A program made the translations under genes and the position numbers. The notes below the pieces were generated by a model. That model was not told the DNA's origin and did not search any database. It saw only the letters and a list, made by a program, of their open reading frames with translations. Shown in pieces: positions 51,393 to 59,500 of a stretch of 64,000 bases of DNA (the stretch's first letter is position 1; every line of letters begins with the position of its first letter). The DNA is from Steroidobacteraceae bacterium (GTDB lineage: Bacteria > Pseudomonadota > Gammaproteobacteria > Steroidobacterales > Steroidobacteraceae), in assembly GCA_025458905.1 (NCBI GenBank), contig JALORN010000002.1:62001-126000 (forward strand), read 5' to 3'.

Positions 51393-51547
51393 GACCAACC
51401 TCCTGCTGAAAGGCAGGAGGAAGCAAGATGCGTTCCAGCGCGCAGACCTCACGCCATCGCGGGTCACCGCGGGCGCGCGGCATGCGCACGGCGCGAGCGC
51501 CTGTAAACCACGCAGGCCGACGGCAAGAACTGCAGTCACGACTGCAG

Positions 51548-52546
51548 TCAGAACACCGCCTGCTCACCCCGCTCGAGCCGGACCTCGCCGCGCAGCAGCC
51601 GCGCCTGGTAATCCGCCAGCGTCTCGGTCCCGAACGACGGCGTCGCATCGGCGTCGTATCGCCCGCGCGCCGCGTCCCAGACCAGCATCGACTCGGTCGC
51701 GTAGTAGCGCCCGATCCTCGCCAGTTCCGCCTTGGTCGCGAGCGCCGGCACCAGCCGGCCCAGCCCCCCGAGCACCGCGACGATCGCATCGAGCATCCCG
51801 ACCGGCACCGACTTGAACTTCGGCGTCATCCCGAGCAGCGCGAACAGCTGCTCCCCCTGTTGCCGCGGCGTCTGCGCGGGCCCCGGCCCACCCACCGGCA
51901 GGATCCTGTCGCGGCGCTCCGGGTCGTCGAGACAGCCCGCGAGGAAGACCGCGAGGTCGTCGTCGGAGATCGGCTTGCACGCCGTCAACGTGCCGTCACC
52001 GAACACCAGGAACGGCTTGCCGCGCCGCACCCGCTCCACCTGCCCCGACAGCGACTTGAAGAAAGCCGTCGGCCGCACGATCGAATAGGCGAGCCCCGAC
52101 CCCGCCAGCTCCCTCTCGAACGCGAGCTTCGCCTGCTGGAACGCGAGCCGCGGCTTCTGCACGCAGATCGCCGACAGCAGCACGAACTGCGACACCCCCG
52201 CCGCCTTGGCCGCCGCGAGCACCTCCACGTGTGCCCGATGATCGATCGCCCACGCATCCCGCGGCACGCCCGTGCGCGAGGCCATGCACGACACCACCGC
52301 GTCGAACCCCTCGCCCTGGAAGCCGTCACGTGCCACCGACCCCGGATCCGTGACCTCGCCGCAGCGCAGCGTCACCCCCGGCAAGCGCCGCGACAGCGCG
52401 TCGTCCGGCCGCCGGCGCACGAAACACACCACCTCGTGCCCCTGCGCCACCAGCGCCCGCGCCGTCGCCTGCCCGATCGTGCCCGTCGCCCCGAGCAGCA
52501 TCACCCGCCGCGGCCGCGGCGAGCGCAATGCAGTCACCTCGCTCAT
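51548..52546 (-). CDS. NAD(P)-binding protein similar to divinyl-chlorophyllide 8-vinyl reductase (BciA/DVR-type SDR)
   Basis: 332 residues from ATG 52546. Rossmann motif VMLLGATGTIGQATARALV, then FVLLSAICVQKPRLAFQQAKLAFERELAGSGLAYSIVRPTAFFKSLSGQ, which is characteristic of the DVR/BciA-like branch of atypical SDRs. No other photosynthesis gene is visible, so the family resemblance probably reflects a general NAD(P)H-dependent reductase. Divergent from the cupin gene across a dyad at 52585. Confidence 0.75.
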   Translation of the reverse strand: MSEVTALRSPRPRRVMLLGATGTIGQATARALVAQGHEVVCFVRRRPDDALSRRLPGVTLRCGEVTDPGSVARDGFQGEGFDAVVSCMASRTGVPRDAWAIDHRAHVEVLAAAKAAGVSQFVLLSAICVQKPRLAFQQAKLAFERELAGSGLAYSIVRPTAFFKSLSGQVERVRRGKPFLVFGDGTLTACKPISDDDLAVFLAGCLDDPERRDRILPVGGPGPAQTPRQQGEQLFALLGMTPKFKSVPVGMLDAIVAVLGGLGRLVPALATKAELARIGRYYATESMLVWDAARGRYDADATPSFGTETLADYQARLLRGEVRLERGEQAVF

Positions 52547-52584
52547 CGCTGCCCAGCATACGCCACGGGCGCGGCCGCTCCGAT

Positions 52585-52603
52585 CGTTCAGCCACCGTGA
52601 ACG
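52585..52603. promoter_or_regulatory. Perfect 6-bp dyad (CGTTCA-N7-TGAACG) between divergent genes
   Basis: CGTTCA, seven bases, TGAACG: a perfect inverted repeat in the 139-bp gap between the NAD-binding protein and the cupin. Size and spacing suit a dimeric repressor (TetR- or GntR-like). No such regulator gene is adjacent, so the partner is unknown. Confidence 0.35.
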
Positions 52604-52685
52604 GTCATTCAACCGGCGCGTCGCTGCTCACCATGGCCGTAGTCGCTAGGCTCGCAGGATCACTCCCTCACCACGCCACCCCGCC

Positions 52686-53153
52686 ATGCCCAAGATCGAC
52701 CCCGCCCGGGCCCCCGTCGTCACCGGTTCCACCTACCCGAAGGAGCACGCCGGCCCTTGCCTGGGCCGCCGCGCCGTCCGCCTCGGCCAGGCCGCGGGCC
52801 TGACCCAGTTCGGCGTCAACGTCCTCACCCTCGATCCCGGCGTCTGGTCCAGCCAGCGCCACTGGCACAGCCACGAGGACGAGTTCGTCTACGTGCTCGA
52901 AGGCGAGGTCGTGCTGGTCACGGACGCCGGCGAGGACGTCCTGCGCCCCGGCGACGCCGCCGGCTTCGAGGCCGGCGTGAAGGACGGCCACCACTTCCAG
53001 AACCGCGGCACCGCCCCGGCGAAGCTGCTGATCGTCGGCAGCCGCAGCGACGAGGACCACGGGGAGTACTCGGACATCGACATGAAGTTCCTGCCCGGCC
53101 GCTACAGCGGGGGCGGCGGCTACCGTCGCAAGGACGATTCGAAGTTCGAATGA
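52686..53153 (+). CDS. Cupin-domain protein
   Basis: 155 residues. Single cupin barrel: motif 1 SSQRHWHSHEDEFVYVLEGEVVLVTD with three metal-ligand residues (His, His, Glu) and motif 2 with GVKDGHHFQNRGTAP carrying the second His. It looks like a metal-dependent small cupin of the mannose-6-phosphate-isomerase-like or cupin_2 type. C-terminal segment DIDMKFLPGRYSGGGGYRRKDD is conserved in some uncharacterised relatives. Enzymatic role unknown. Confidence 0.85.
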   Translation: MPKIDPARAPVVTGSTYPKEHAGPCLGRRAVRLGQAAGLTQFGVNVLTLDPGVWSSQRHWHSHEDEFVYVLEGEVVLVTDAGEDVLRPGDAAGFEAGVKDGHHFQNRGTAPAKLLIVGSRSDEDHGEYSDIDMKFLPGRYSGGGGYRRKDDSKFE

Positions 53154-53206
53154 TGCTGCCTGCGTGCTTCGGCGGACACGCGCAGTCGCGAACGCATCCG
53201 GGAAGA

Positions 53207-53566
53207 CTAGGGCAGGTACGCCTCGGTTTCGAGCGCCTCGCGATTCGCCGCATCGAGGCTCGCGCACTGCGCGTACACCTGCCGCTGCAGCGCTCGCTGG
53301 TCGGTCGACGCCCGCGCGCGTTGCCGCCCGAAGTCGAGCAGTCGCCGCAGCTGCGGCGTCGCGATGTCGCGAGGGTCGCTGCTGCGCAGTATCGCCAGCG
53401 CCACGTCGCGCGTCCGTCCCCCGTCCCGATACGTCTTGGTGGACAGAACGAGCCCTGCAGCGATCGTGCGGCAACGTTGCTCCGGCGAGAGCTGCGCGTG
53501 CGCGACGGGCGGACCGAGTGCAACGCCCACGGACAACAGCAGCAAGGACCAGGCGACGCGTCTCAT
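53207..53566 (-). CDS. Secreted protein of unknown function
   Basis: 119 residues from ATG 53566, selected because GAGGAA lies nine bases upstream; a GTG three codons earlier abuts it. Signal peptide RRVAWSLLLLSVGVALGPPVAHA. The mature part has two cysteines (QRCRTIAAG and QCASLDA), which may form a disulfide, and a mainly helical charged pattern. No family recognised. Converges with the cupin gene. Confidence 0.6.
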   Translation of the reverse strand: MRRVAWSLLLLSVGVALGPPVAHAQLSPEQRCRTIAAGLVLSTKTYRDGGRTRDVALAILRSSDPRDIATPQLRRLLDFGRQRARASTDQRALQRQVYAQCASLDAANREALETEAYLP

Positions 53567-53591
53567 GTCCCGCACTTCCTCAGTCTGCCAG

Positions 53592-54443
53592 TCAGTACGC
53601 CCCAGGCACCGCCGGCCGCCCGTGCCGCCCGCGCAGCGCCTCCGGCAGGAACGGCCGCGGCAGCGGATCGCGCGAGATCTCCACCTGTTCCCGCGTCCAG
53701 TTGTTCTCGAGCGGCGCCCCGATCGTGCGGATCAGCGCGAGGTTGCCGAGCCGCGTCCCGTACGGCCCATGCGCGATCCCCGGCGGCCGCCAGAAATACG
53801 CCCCCTCGCGCATCCGCCCCACGTTGCTGAGATAGTCCCCGGACAGCAGGAACATCTCCTCGACGCAGTCGTGCACCTCCTGCGGCCCCCGCCACTGCGG
53901 CGGATGCAGGTGCGGCGGGCAGGCCACCAGCATCGTCGTCTGCGCGTCGCCGATCTTCCCGCGCAGCATCTTCCAGCGCAGCCCGATGTCCGCGTACGCC
54001 GGGTCCATCCCTGCCGATTCCCAGCCCATCTCGAAAGCATCGAGCCGCGGTACCGCCAGCTGCGCCGCCGCCGCGGCCACGCGCGCATCGACCCCGGCGA
54101 ACGCCACCGGCCCGCGATCGAAGAAGCACAGCAGCACCGTCTCGCGCATCGCCCGCATCGCGCCGCGCGTCCACCCCGCAGGCAGCCGCGCGTAGCAGTC
54201 CGGGACGTACCGCAGCTCCCCGAGCGAGAACTCGCCCTCGAGCACCAGCAACTCCTCCTCGGCATCGAGATGCCAGGGCCCCTCCCGGTGCCAGCCCGCA
54301 GGCAGGCGCAGCAGCAGCGAGCAGGCGCCGCCCGCTGCATCGCGACTCAGCATCTTGCAGTCCGTGCCGGCGAGGTGCGCGAGCGGCGTCGGCTGCCACT
54401 CCAGCGCCTGGGCCTGCAGGAATTCGACGTGTGGGCGTCCCAT
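53592..54443 (-). CDS. Double-cupin protein (ChrR/DUF4437-like)
   Basis: 283 residues from ATG 54443; ATG 54479 is an upstream alternative and neither has a clear ribosome site. Two cupin-like halves: one around 40-120 (LLLRLPAGWHREGPWHLDAEEELLVLEGEFSLGEL) and one around 165-250 (HLHPPQWRGPQEVHDCVEEMFLLSGDY, then FWRPPGIAHGPYG). The second half has the clearest metal-binding pattern. This layout resembles ChrR-type or DUF4437 proteins, some of which are hydrolases or sensors. Specific role unknown. Confidence 0.75.
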   Translation of the reverse strand: MGRPHVEFLQAQALEWQPTPLAHLAGTDCKMLSRDAAGGACSLLLRLPAGWHREGPWHLDAEEELLVLEGEFSLGELRYVPDCYARLPAGWTRGAMRAMRETVLLCFFDRGPVAFAGVDARVAAAAAQLAVPRLDAFEMGWESAGMDPAYADIGLRWKMLRGKIGDAQTTMLVACPPHLHPPQWRGPQEVHDCVEEMFLLSGDYLSNVGRMREGAYFWRPPGIAHGPYGTRLGNLALIRTIGAPLENNWTREQVEISRDPLPRPFLPEALRGRHGRPAVPGAY

Positions 54444-54496
54444 GGGAGGACGCTGCCACGGTCGGCGAGCGCGGCCCATACGGGTGATCCGCAGCG

Positions 54497-55468
54497 CTAG
54501 CGCACCTCCCGCGCCAGCCGCAACCCCATCCGCGCGCTGCGCAGCATCGGCGGCGCGAAGTCATGCTTGGCGGCGCGGATGTAGAACGGATCCGAATGCC
54601 AGGCCCCGCCGCGCATCACCCGCTCCGCACAGGCCTGCCCCGACGGCGCCTGCCGCGCCGAGCCATCCGCCGGTGCGCCCTCGTAGCTGCGACCGAAACA
54701 ATCCTCGGTCCATTCCCAGGCATTGCCGTAGAGATCGTACAAACCCCAGGGGTTCGGCTTGAATCGCCCGACCGGCGCCGTGAACACGAAGCCATCCCGG
54801 CACGCGAACACCTGCGCCGCATCCACCGGCTGGCGCAGTTTCTGCGCCTTGTCGAGGTCCGAGACGTTGCCGAACTCGCACACCCGCTCGCGCCCGTCGC
54901 CGAACCAGCGCCGGGTGCTGGTACCGGCGCGCACCACGTATTCCCACTCCATGTCGGTCAGCAGCCGGTACGGCTTGCCCGTGCGCTTCGCCATCCAGTC
55001 CGCGAAGGCCTTGGCCTCCGGCCAGTTGACGCAGACCACCGGGTGATCGTCGCCCTGCTCGAAGCCCGGGTTGCGCCAGCTGCGCTCGCCGGGGAAGCGA
55101 CCCCAGCGCGCGTTCGCCACGTCCCAGGAGAGGCAGTCCTTCGACGCCGGCAGCTTCGTCTCCGCCGCGAAGCGCGCGAACTCGGCGCGCGTGACCTCGT
55201 GCTTCGCGACCGCGAAGCGATAGCCGATCGTCACCTTGCCCTTCGGCCGCTCGTTGCTCGCGTCGCGCTCCGGGGTTCCCTCGGCCAGCGCCTCGTCCGC
55301 GGTCGAGCCGCGCACGAAGCTGCCGGGCGCGATCTCCACCATCACCGGGCAGTCCGCGCAATCGCGGAACTCGCGCGCGGCGGCATTCCCGTCCGCCACG
55401 AACGACGCGAGCCCCGCGAGGCCCGCCAGCGCAACCACCGATCGACGAACGAAACGCGACGTCAGCAT
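54497..55468 (-). CDS. SUMF1/FGE-sulfatase-fold protein lacking the FGE cysteines
   Basis: 323 residues with an N-terminal signal peptide (RRSVVALAGLAGLASFVADG). Formylglycine-generating-enzyme fold: VEIAPGSFVRGS, HEVTRAEFARFA, DDHPVVCVNWPEAKAFADWM, YRLLTDMEWEYVVRAGT, PNPWGLYDLYGNAWEWTEDCFG and RVMRGGAWHSDPFYIRAA. In true aerobic FGE the last segment contains the two catalytic cysteines (Streptomyces C272 and C277). Here those positions are not Cys, so sulfatase maturation is unlikely. More likely a related oxidase, hercynine-type enzyme or binding protein in the periplasm. Confidence 0.8.
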   Translation of the reverse strand: MLTSRFVRRSVVALAGLAGLASFVADGNAAAREFRDCADCPVMVEIAPGSFVRGSTADEALAEGTPERDASNERPKGKVTIGYRFAVAKHEVTRAEFARFAAETKLPASKDCLSWDVANARWGRFPGERSWRNPGFEQGDDHPVVCVNWPEAKAFADWMAKRTGKPYRLLTDMEWEYVVRAGTSTRRWFGDGRERVCEFGNVSDLDKAQKLRQPVDAAQVFACRDGFVFTAPVGRFKPNPWGLYDLYGNAWEWTEDCFGRSYEGAPADGSARQAPSGQACAERVMRGGAWHSDPFYIRAAKHDFAPPMLRSARMGLRLAREVR

Positions 55469-55540
55469 CGAACACCCGCCATGCCAGGCCCTTGCCCCGG
55501 CCTGCGAGTCTAGCGGCGCCCCCGCATCACCGCAGCCGCC

Positions 55541-55936
55541 TCACCGCAGGCGCACCAACCGCGGCACCCGCTCGAACCCAACATCGAAGCTCAGCACCTG
55601 CTCGATTCCGTGCCGCTGCATCACCGCCACGTGCAGCGCCGTGCGCACGGCGAGCCCGGGGTACTGCAGCACCACCTGCTTCGCCCCCTCGACCACCGCG
55701 CGATCGACCGGCAGCACCTCGTCGACCACCCCGAGCAGCGCATCGAACGCGGCCTGGATGTAGCCGCGCCGGTCGAGCGCCACGTAGCGATGCAGGATCT
55801 CGTTCAACACCTCCGCATCCGTGACCAGCCGCACCCGGTCTGCCACCAGCTGCTCGAGCCGCCGCTGCGCGTCCACCTTGTTCGGGTGCGCCGCCCCGAC
55901 GAGGTACATCGGCACGTTCGAGTCGACGAAAACCAC
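55541..55936 (-). CDS. vapC: VapC-like PIN-domain toxin, possibly inactive
   Basis: 131 residues from a GTG start 3 bp after the antitoxin stop. PIN-domain ribonuclease fold: MVFVDSN with Asp5, an acidic cluster at Glu42/Glu46, and SFDVGFERVPRLVRL with Asp118. The conserved Asp that normally precedes ALHxA in the third active-site segment is Thr99 here (VRTALHVAV). Loss of one of four metal-binding acids usually weakens or abolishes RNase activity. Otherwise full-length with a matching antitoxin. Confidence 0.82.
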   Translation of the reverse strand: MVFVDSNVPMYLVGAAHPNKVDAQRRLEQLVADRVRLVTDAEVLNEILHRYVALDRRGYIQAAFDALLGVVDEVLPVDRAVVEGAKQVVLQYPGLAVRTALHVAVMQRHGIEQVLSFDVGFERVPRLVRLR

Positions 55937-55939
55937 GGC

Positions 55940-56194
55940 TCAGCCCCCCGTCCCGCCGTAGCCGCGCTCGATCTCGTCGGTGATGCGCTCGATCTGCCCC
56001 GACGGTCCCGTGTGCCGCACGGCCGTGCGGATCGCATCGAGCTTGCGATCGACCTCGCCCGACGACTCCAGCCGCCGCGCCGCGAGCAGCGCCCGCCGCA
56101 CCCACTCGGCCACCGTCACCCCGCGGGCCGCCGCCGCCTTCTGCAGGGCGGCATACTCCGCGTCCTCGAGAAGGACCTGTAATCGCTTTGTCAT
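55940..56194 (-). CDS. vapB: VapB-like antitoxin (ribbon-helix-helix)
   Basis: 84 residues. N-terminal RHH motif: KRLQVLLEDAEYAALQKAAA (strand then helix) and VTVAEWVRRALLAARR (second helix). The remaining tail should wrap the toxin. RHH antitoxins bind short palindromes upstream of their own operon, and three half-sites lie directly before this start codon. Translationally linked to vapC (3-bp gap). Faces the gltB promoter region. Confidence 0.82.
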   Translation of the reverse strand: MTKRLQVLLEDAEYAALQKAAAARGVTVAEWVRRALLAARRLESSGEVDRKLDAIRTAVRHTGPSGQIERITDEIERGYGGTGG

Positions 56195-56198
56195 GCAA

Positions 56199-56229
56199 AT
56201 GAGTCTACCTGACTCATGATCATGAGTCA
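56199..56229. promoter_or_regulatory. VapB operator: three alternating ATGAGTC half-sites
   Basis: ATGAGTC (56199-56205), GACTCAT (56211-56217) and ATGAGTC (56222-56228). The last two form the perfect 20-bp palindrome TGACTCATGATCATGAGTCA (56210-56229). It starts 5 bp upstream of the vapB start codon, where an RHH antitoxin would repress. The half-sites are 11-12 bp apart, about one helical turn. Confidence 0.7.
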
Positions 56230-56244
56230 GATGGGCTCGTTTCG

Positions 56245-56273
56245 TTTCCGCCGGGCACGGGACTGGCTATATT
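56245..56273 (+). promoter_or_regulatory. Possible gltB promoter
   Basis: TTTCCG (56245-56250) and TATATT (56268-56273) with 17-bp spacing. The -10 is good and stands out in GC-rich DNA; the -35 matches only three of six. A transcript start near 56280 would give a leader of about 260 nt. Confidence 0.4.
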
Positions 56274-56365
56274 GGCCTCGTATGTGACCGACACCGCGCA
56301 TCCGACCGGCCCATCCGCCCGTCGAGTCCGCGCCCGGCCCGTCACAAGCACTTGAAACAACAAGA

Positions 56366-56452
56366 AAAGCGCGCCGGGAGCCTTCAGGGAGGCCAGCGCG
56401 CCCGAGCGAGCGCGGCCCCACTGGCGCGCTCCATATAGAAGGAGGGCGCGCC
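56366..56452 (+). other. Paired hairpins in the gltB leader
   Basis: The first is an imperfect stem with GCGCGC ends around CCTTCAGG (about 56368-56401). The second is GGCGCGCTCC, loop ATATAGAA, GGAGGGCGCGCC (56423-56452), a stable stem with one bulge. They could form a transcription attenuator or mRNA-stability element. No known riboswitch pattern is recognised. Confidence 0.35.
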
Positions 56453-56539
56453 CACCCGGGTAAGCCCTCCCGCCGAAGCGACGACACGGCCCGCGCGCCA
56501 CGCCCGAACGGCACGCGAGCCCCGAAGAGGAGTCTGCCG

Positions 56540-59500
56540 ATGACGACCGAGAACCTGCCCGCGACCACCATCCGCGCCACGCGCCCCGGCAAGCAGGGCC
56601 TCTACGACCCGCAGTTCGAGAAGGACGCCTGCGGCTTCGGCTTCGTCGTCGACATGAAGGGTCGCAAGTCGAACGCGATCCTGAAGCAGGCCATCCAGGT
56701 CCTGAAGAACCTCGACCACCGCGGTGCCTGCGGCTGCGAGACCAACACCGGCGACGGCGCCGGCGTGCTGGTGCAGATGCCGCACGCCTTCCTGAAGGAA
56801 GTGACGAAGAAGGCCCGCATCAAGCTGCCCGAGCCGGGCCACTACGGCGCGGGCCTGATCTTCATGCCCAAGAACCCGACCCAGCGCCGCAAGATCGAGG
56901 AGGTCTTCGCCCGCGTGGTCCAGTCGGAGGGACAGATTTATTTAGGGGCCCGCACCGTCCCGACCAACAACTCCATGCTGGGCGAGACCGCCAAGGCCAG
57001 CGAGCCCTTCATCCGCATGGTCTTCATCGAGCGCGGCCCGGACACCGCCGACGAGGCCGAGTTCGAGCGCAAGCTCTACGTGATCCGCAAGCGCGCCTAC
57101 AACGAGATCCGCACCACCACCATGGGCGGCGCCGAGTACTGGTACGTCTGCTCGCTGAGCCACAAGACCCTGGTCTACAAGGGCATGCTGCTCACCGGCC
57201 AGCTCGACCAGTACTTCGCCGACCTGCAGAACCCGGCGATCGAGACCGCGCTCGCGCTGGTGCACAGCCGCTTCAGCACCAACACCTTCCCGAGCTGGGA
57301 CCGCGCGCACCCCTACCGCTACATCGCCCACAACGGCGAGATCAACACGCTGCGCGGCAACATCAACTGGATGCGCGCCCGCGAGGCGCTGATGGAGTCC
57401 TCGCTGTTCGGCGAGGACATCGAGAAGCTGACGCCGATCGTCAACGTCAATGGCTCCGACAGCTCGATGTTCGACAACGTGCTCGAGCTGATGGTGCTCG
57501 GCGGCCGCAGCCTGCCGCACGCGATGATGATGATGATCCCCGAGCCCTGGTCCAAGCACGAGAGCATGGACCCGGCGCGCAAGGCCTTCTACCAGTTCCA
57601 CAGCTCGCTGATGGAGCCCTGGGACGGCCCGGCAGCGATCAGCTTCACCGACGGCAAGCAGATCGGCTCGGTGCTCGACCGCAACGGCCTGCGCCCCGCG
57701 CGCTACTACGTCACCAAGGACGACCTGGTCGTGATGGCGAGCGAGGCGGGCGTGCTGCAGTTCCCGCCGCAGGACATCGTGCGCAAGGGCCGCCTGCAGC
57801 CCGGCCGCATGTTCCTGGTCGACACCGAGCAGGGCCGCATCATCGAAGACGAGGAGATCAAGCGCGCCGTCGTCAACGAGCGCCCCTATGGCGAGTGGCT
57901 GAAGCAGCACCTCGTGCACCTGAAGGACCTGCCCGCCGGCACCGCGCTGCCGACCCCGGAGCCCGAGACCCTGCTGCAGCGCCAGCTCGCCTTCGGCTAC
58001 ACCTTCGAGGACCAGCGCCTGCTGATGGCGCCGATGGCCAAGGACGGCATCGAGGCCACCGGCAGCATGGGCAACGACACGCCGCTCGCGGCGCTCTCGA
58101 CCAAGAGCCGCCTGCTGTTCGACTACTTCAAGCAGCTCTTCGCCCAGGTCACCAACCCGCCGATCGACTCGATCCGCGAGGAGATCGTCACCTCCAGCGA
58201 CGTGTGGCTCGGCTCTGAGGGCAACCTCCTCGAGCCCAAGGCCACCGACTGCCGCCGCATCGAGCTCAAGGGCCCGGTGCTGACCAACGAGGAGTTCGCG
58301 CGCGTGCGCCGCGTCGCGCTGCCCGGCCTCAAGACCGGCCAGCTGACGATGCTGTTCCGCGCCAGCCGCGGCGAGGAAGGTCTGGTCAAGGCGATGCAGG
58401 AGATGTGCACCGAGGCCAAGCGCCTGATCGAGGAGGAGGAGGTCAACATCCTGATCCTCTCCGATCGCGGCCTGAACGAGGACCTCGCGCCGATCCCCTC
58501 GCTGCTCGCGATGTCGGGCCTGCACCACTTCCTGATCCGCGAAGGCCTGCGGATGAAGGTCTCGATCGTGGTCGAGGCCGGCGATGCGCGCGAGGTGCAC
58601 CACTTCGCGCTGCTGGTCGGCTATGGCGCGAGCGCGATCAACCCGTACATGGCGTTCGAGACCCTCGACGGCATGATCCGCGACGACTTGCTGCCGAACG
58701 TCGACCACAAGCTCGCTTGCGCGAACTTCGCCAAGGCCGGCACCAAGGGCATCGTCAAGGTGATGTCCAAGATGGGCATCAGCGCGATCCAGTCCTACCA
58801 CGGCGCGCAGGTGTTCGAGGCCGTCGGCCTGCGCCAGGACGTGATCGAGGAATACTTCACCGGCACCGCGAGCCGCGTCGGCGGCGTCGGCCTCGAGGTG
58901 CTGACCGAGGAAGTGCTGATGCGCCACCGCGCCGCCTTCCCGGACCGCGACGTCAAGGTGCCCGTGCTGCCCGCGGGCGGCCAGTACCAGTGGCGCAAGG
59001 ACGGCGAGTTCCACCTCTTCAACCCGGAGAGCATCCACCGCCTGCAGAAGTCGGTGCGCACCGGCAGCTACCAGACCTACAAGGCCTTCGCGGAGCTGAT
59101 CGACGACCGGGCGAAGAACCTCAGCACCCTGCGCGGCCTGCTCGACTTCAAGCACAACCACGACGAGATCCCGATCGACGAGGTCGAGCCCGTCGAGGAG
59201 ATCATGAAGCGCTTCAAGACCGGCGCGATGAGCTATGGCTCGATCTCCAAGGAGGCCCACGAGACGCTGGCGATCGCGATGAACCGCGTCGGCGGCAAGA
59301 GCAACACCGGCGAGGGCGGCGAGGACCCCGAGCGCTACGTCCCGCTGCCCAATGGCGACTCGAAGAACAGCGCCATCAAGCAGGTCGCCTCCGGCCGCTT
59401 CGGCGTGACGAGCGAGTACCTCGTCAACGCGAAGGAGATCCAGATCAAGATGGCGCAGGGCGCGAAGCCCGGCGAGGGCGGCCAGCTGCCGGGCACCAAG

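Larger units (their letters stand above)
56195..56539. other. vapB-gltB divergent gap and gltB leader
   Basis: 345 bp without a protein gene. It holds the vapB operator, a possible gltB promoter (56245-56273) and a structured ~260-nt 5' leader. In that leader are two large hairpins (56366-56452). I see no riboswitch class I can name and no supported short coding frame. Confidence 0.6.

Noticed and set aside
51548..52546. Chlorophyll-biosynthesis gene bciA as evidence for a phototroph
   Set aside because: No other photosynthesis gene is present and this SDR branch is common in non-phototrophs.
54497..55468. Formylglycine-generating enzyme for the sulfatase at 1-1517
   Set aside because: Both catalytic cysteines of aerobic FGE are absent, so it is unlikely to mature the sulfatase despite the shared fold.
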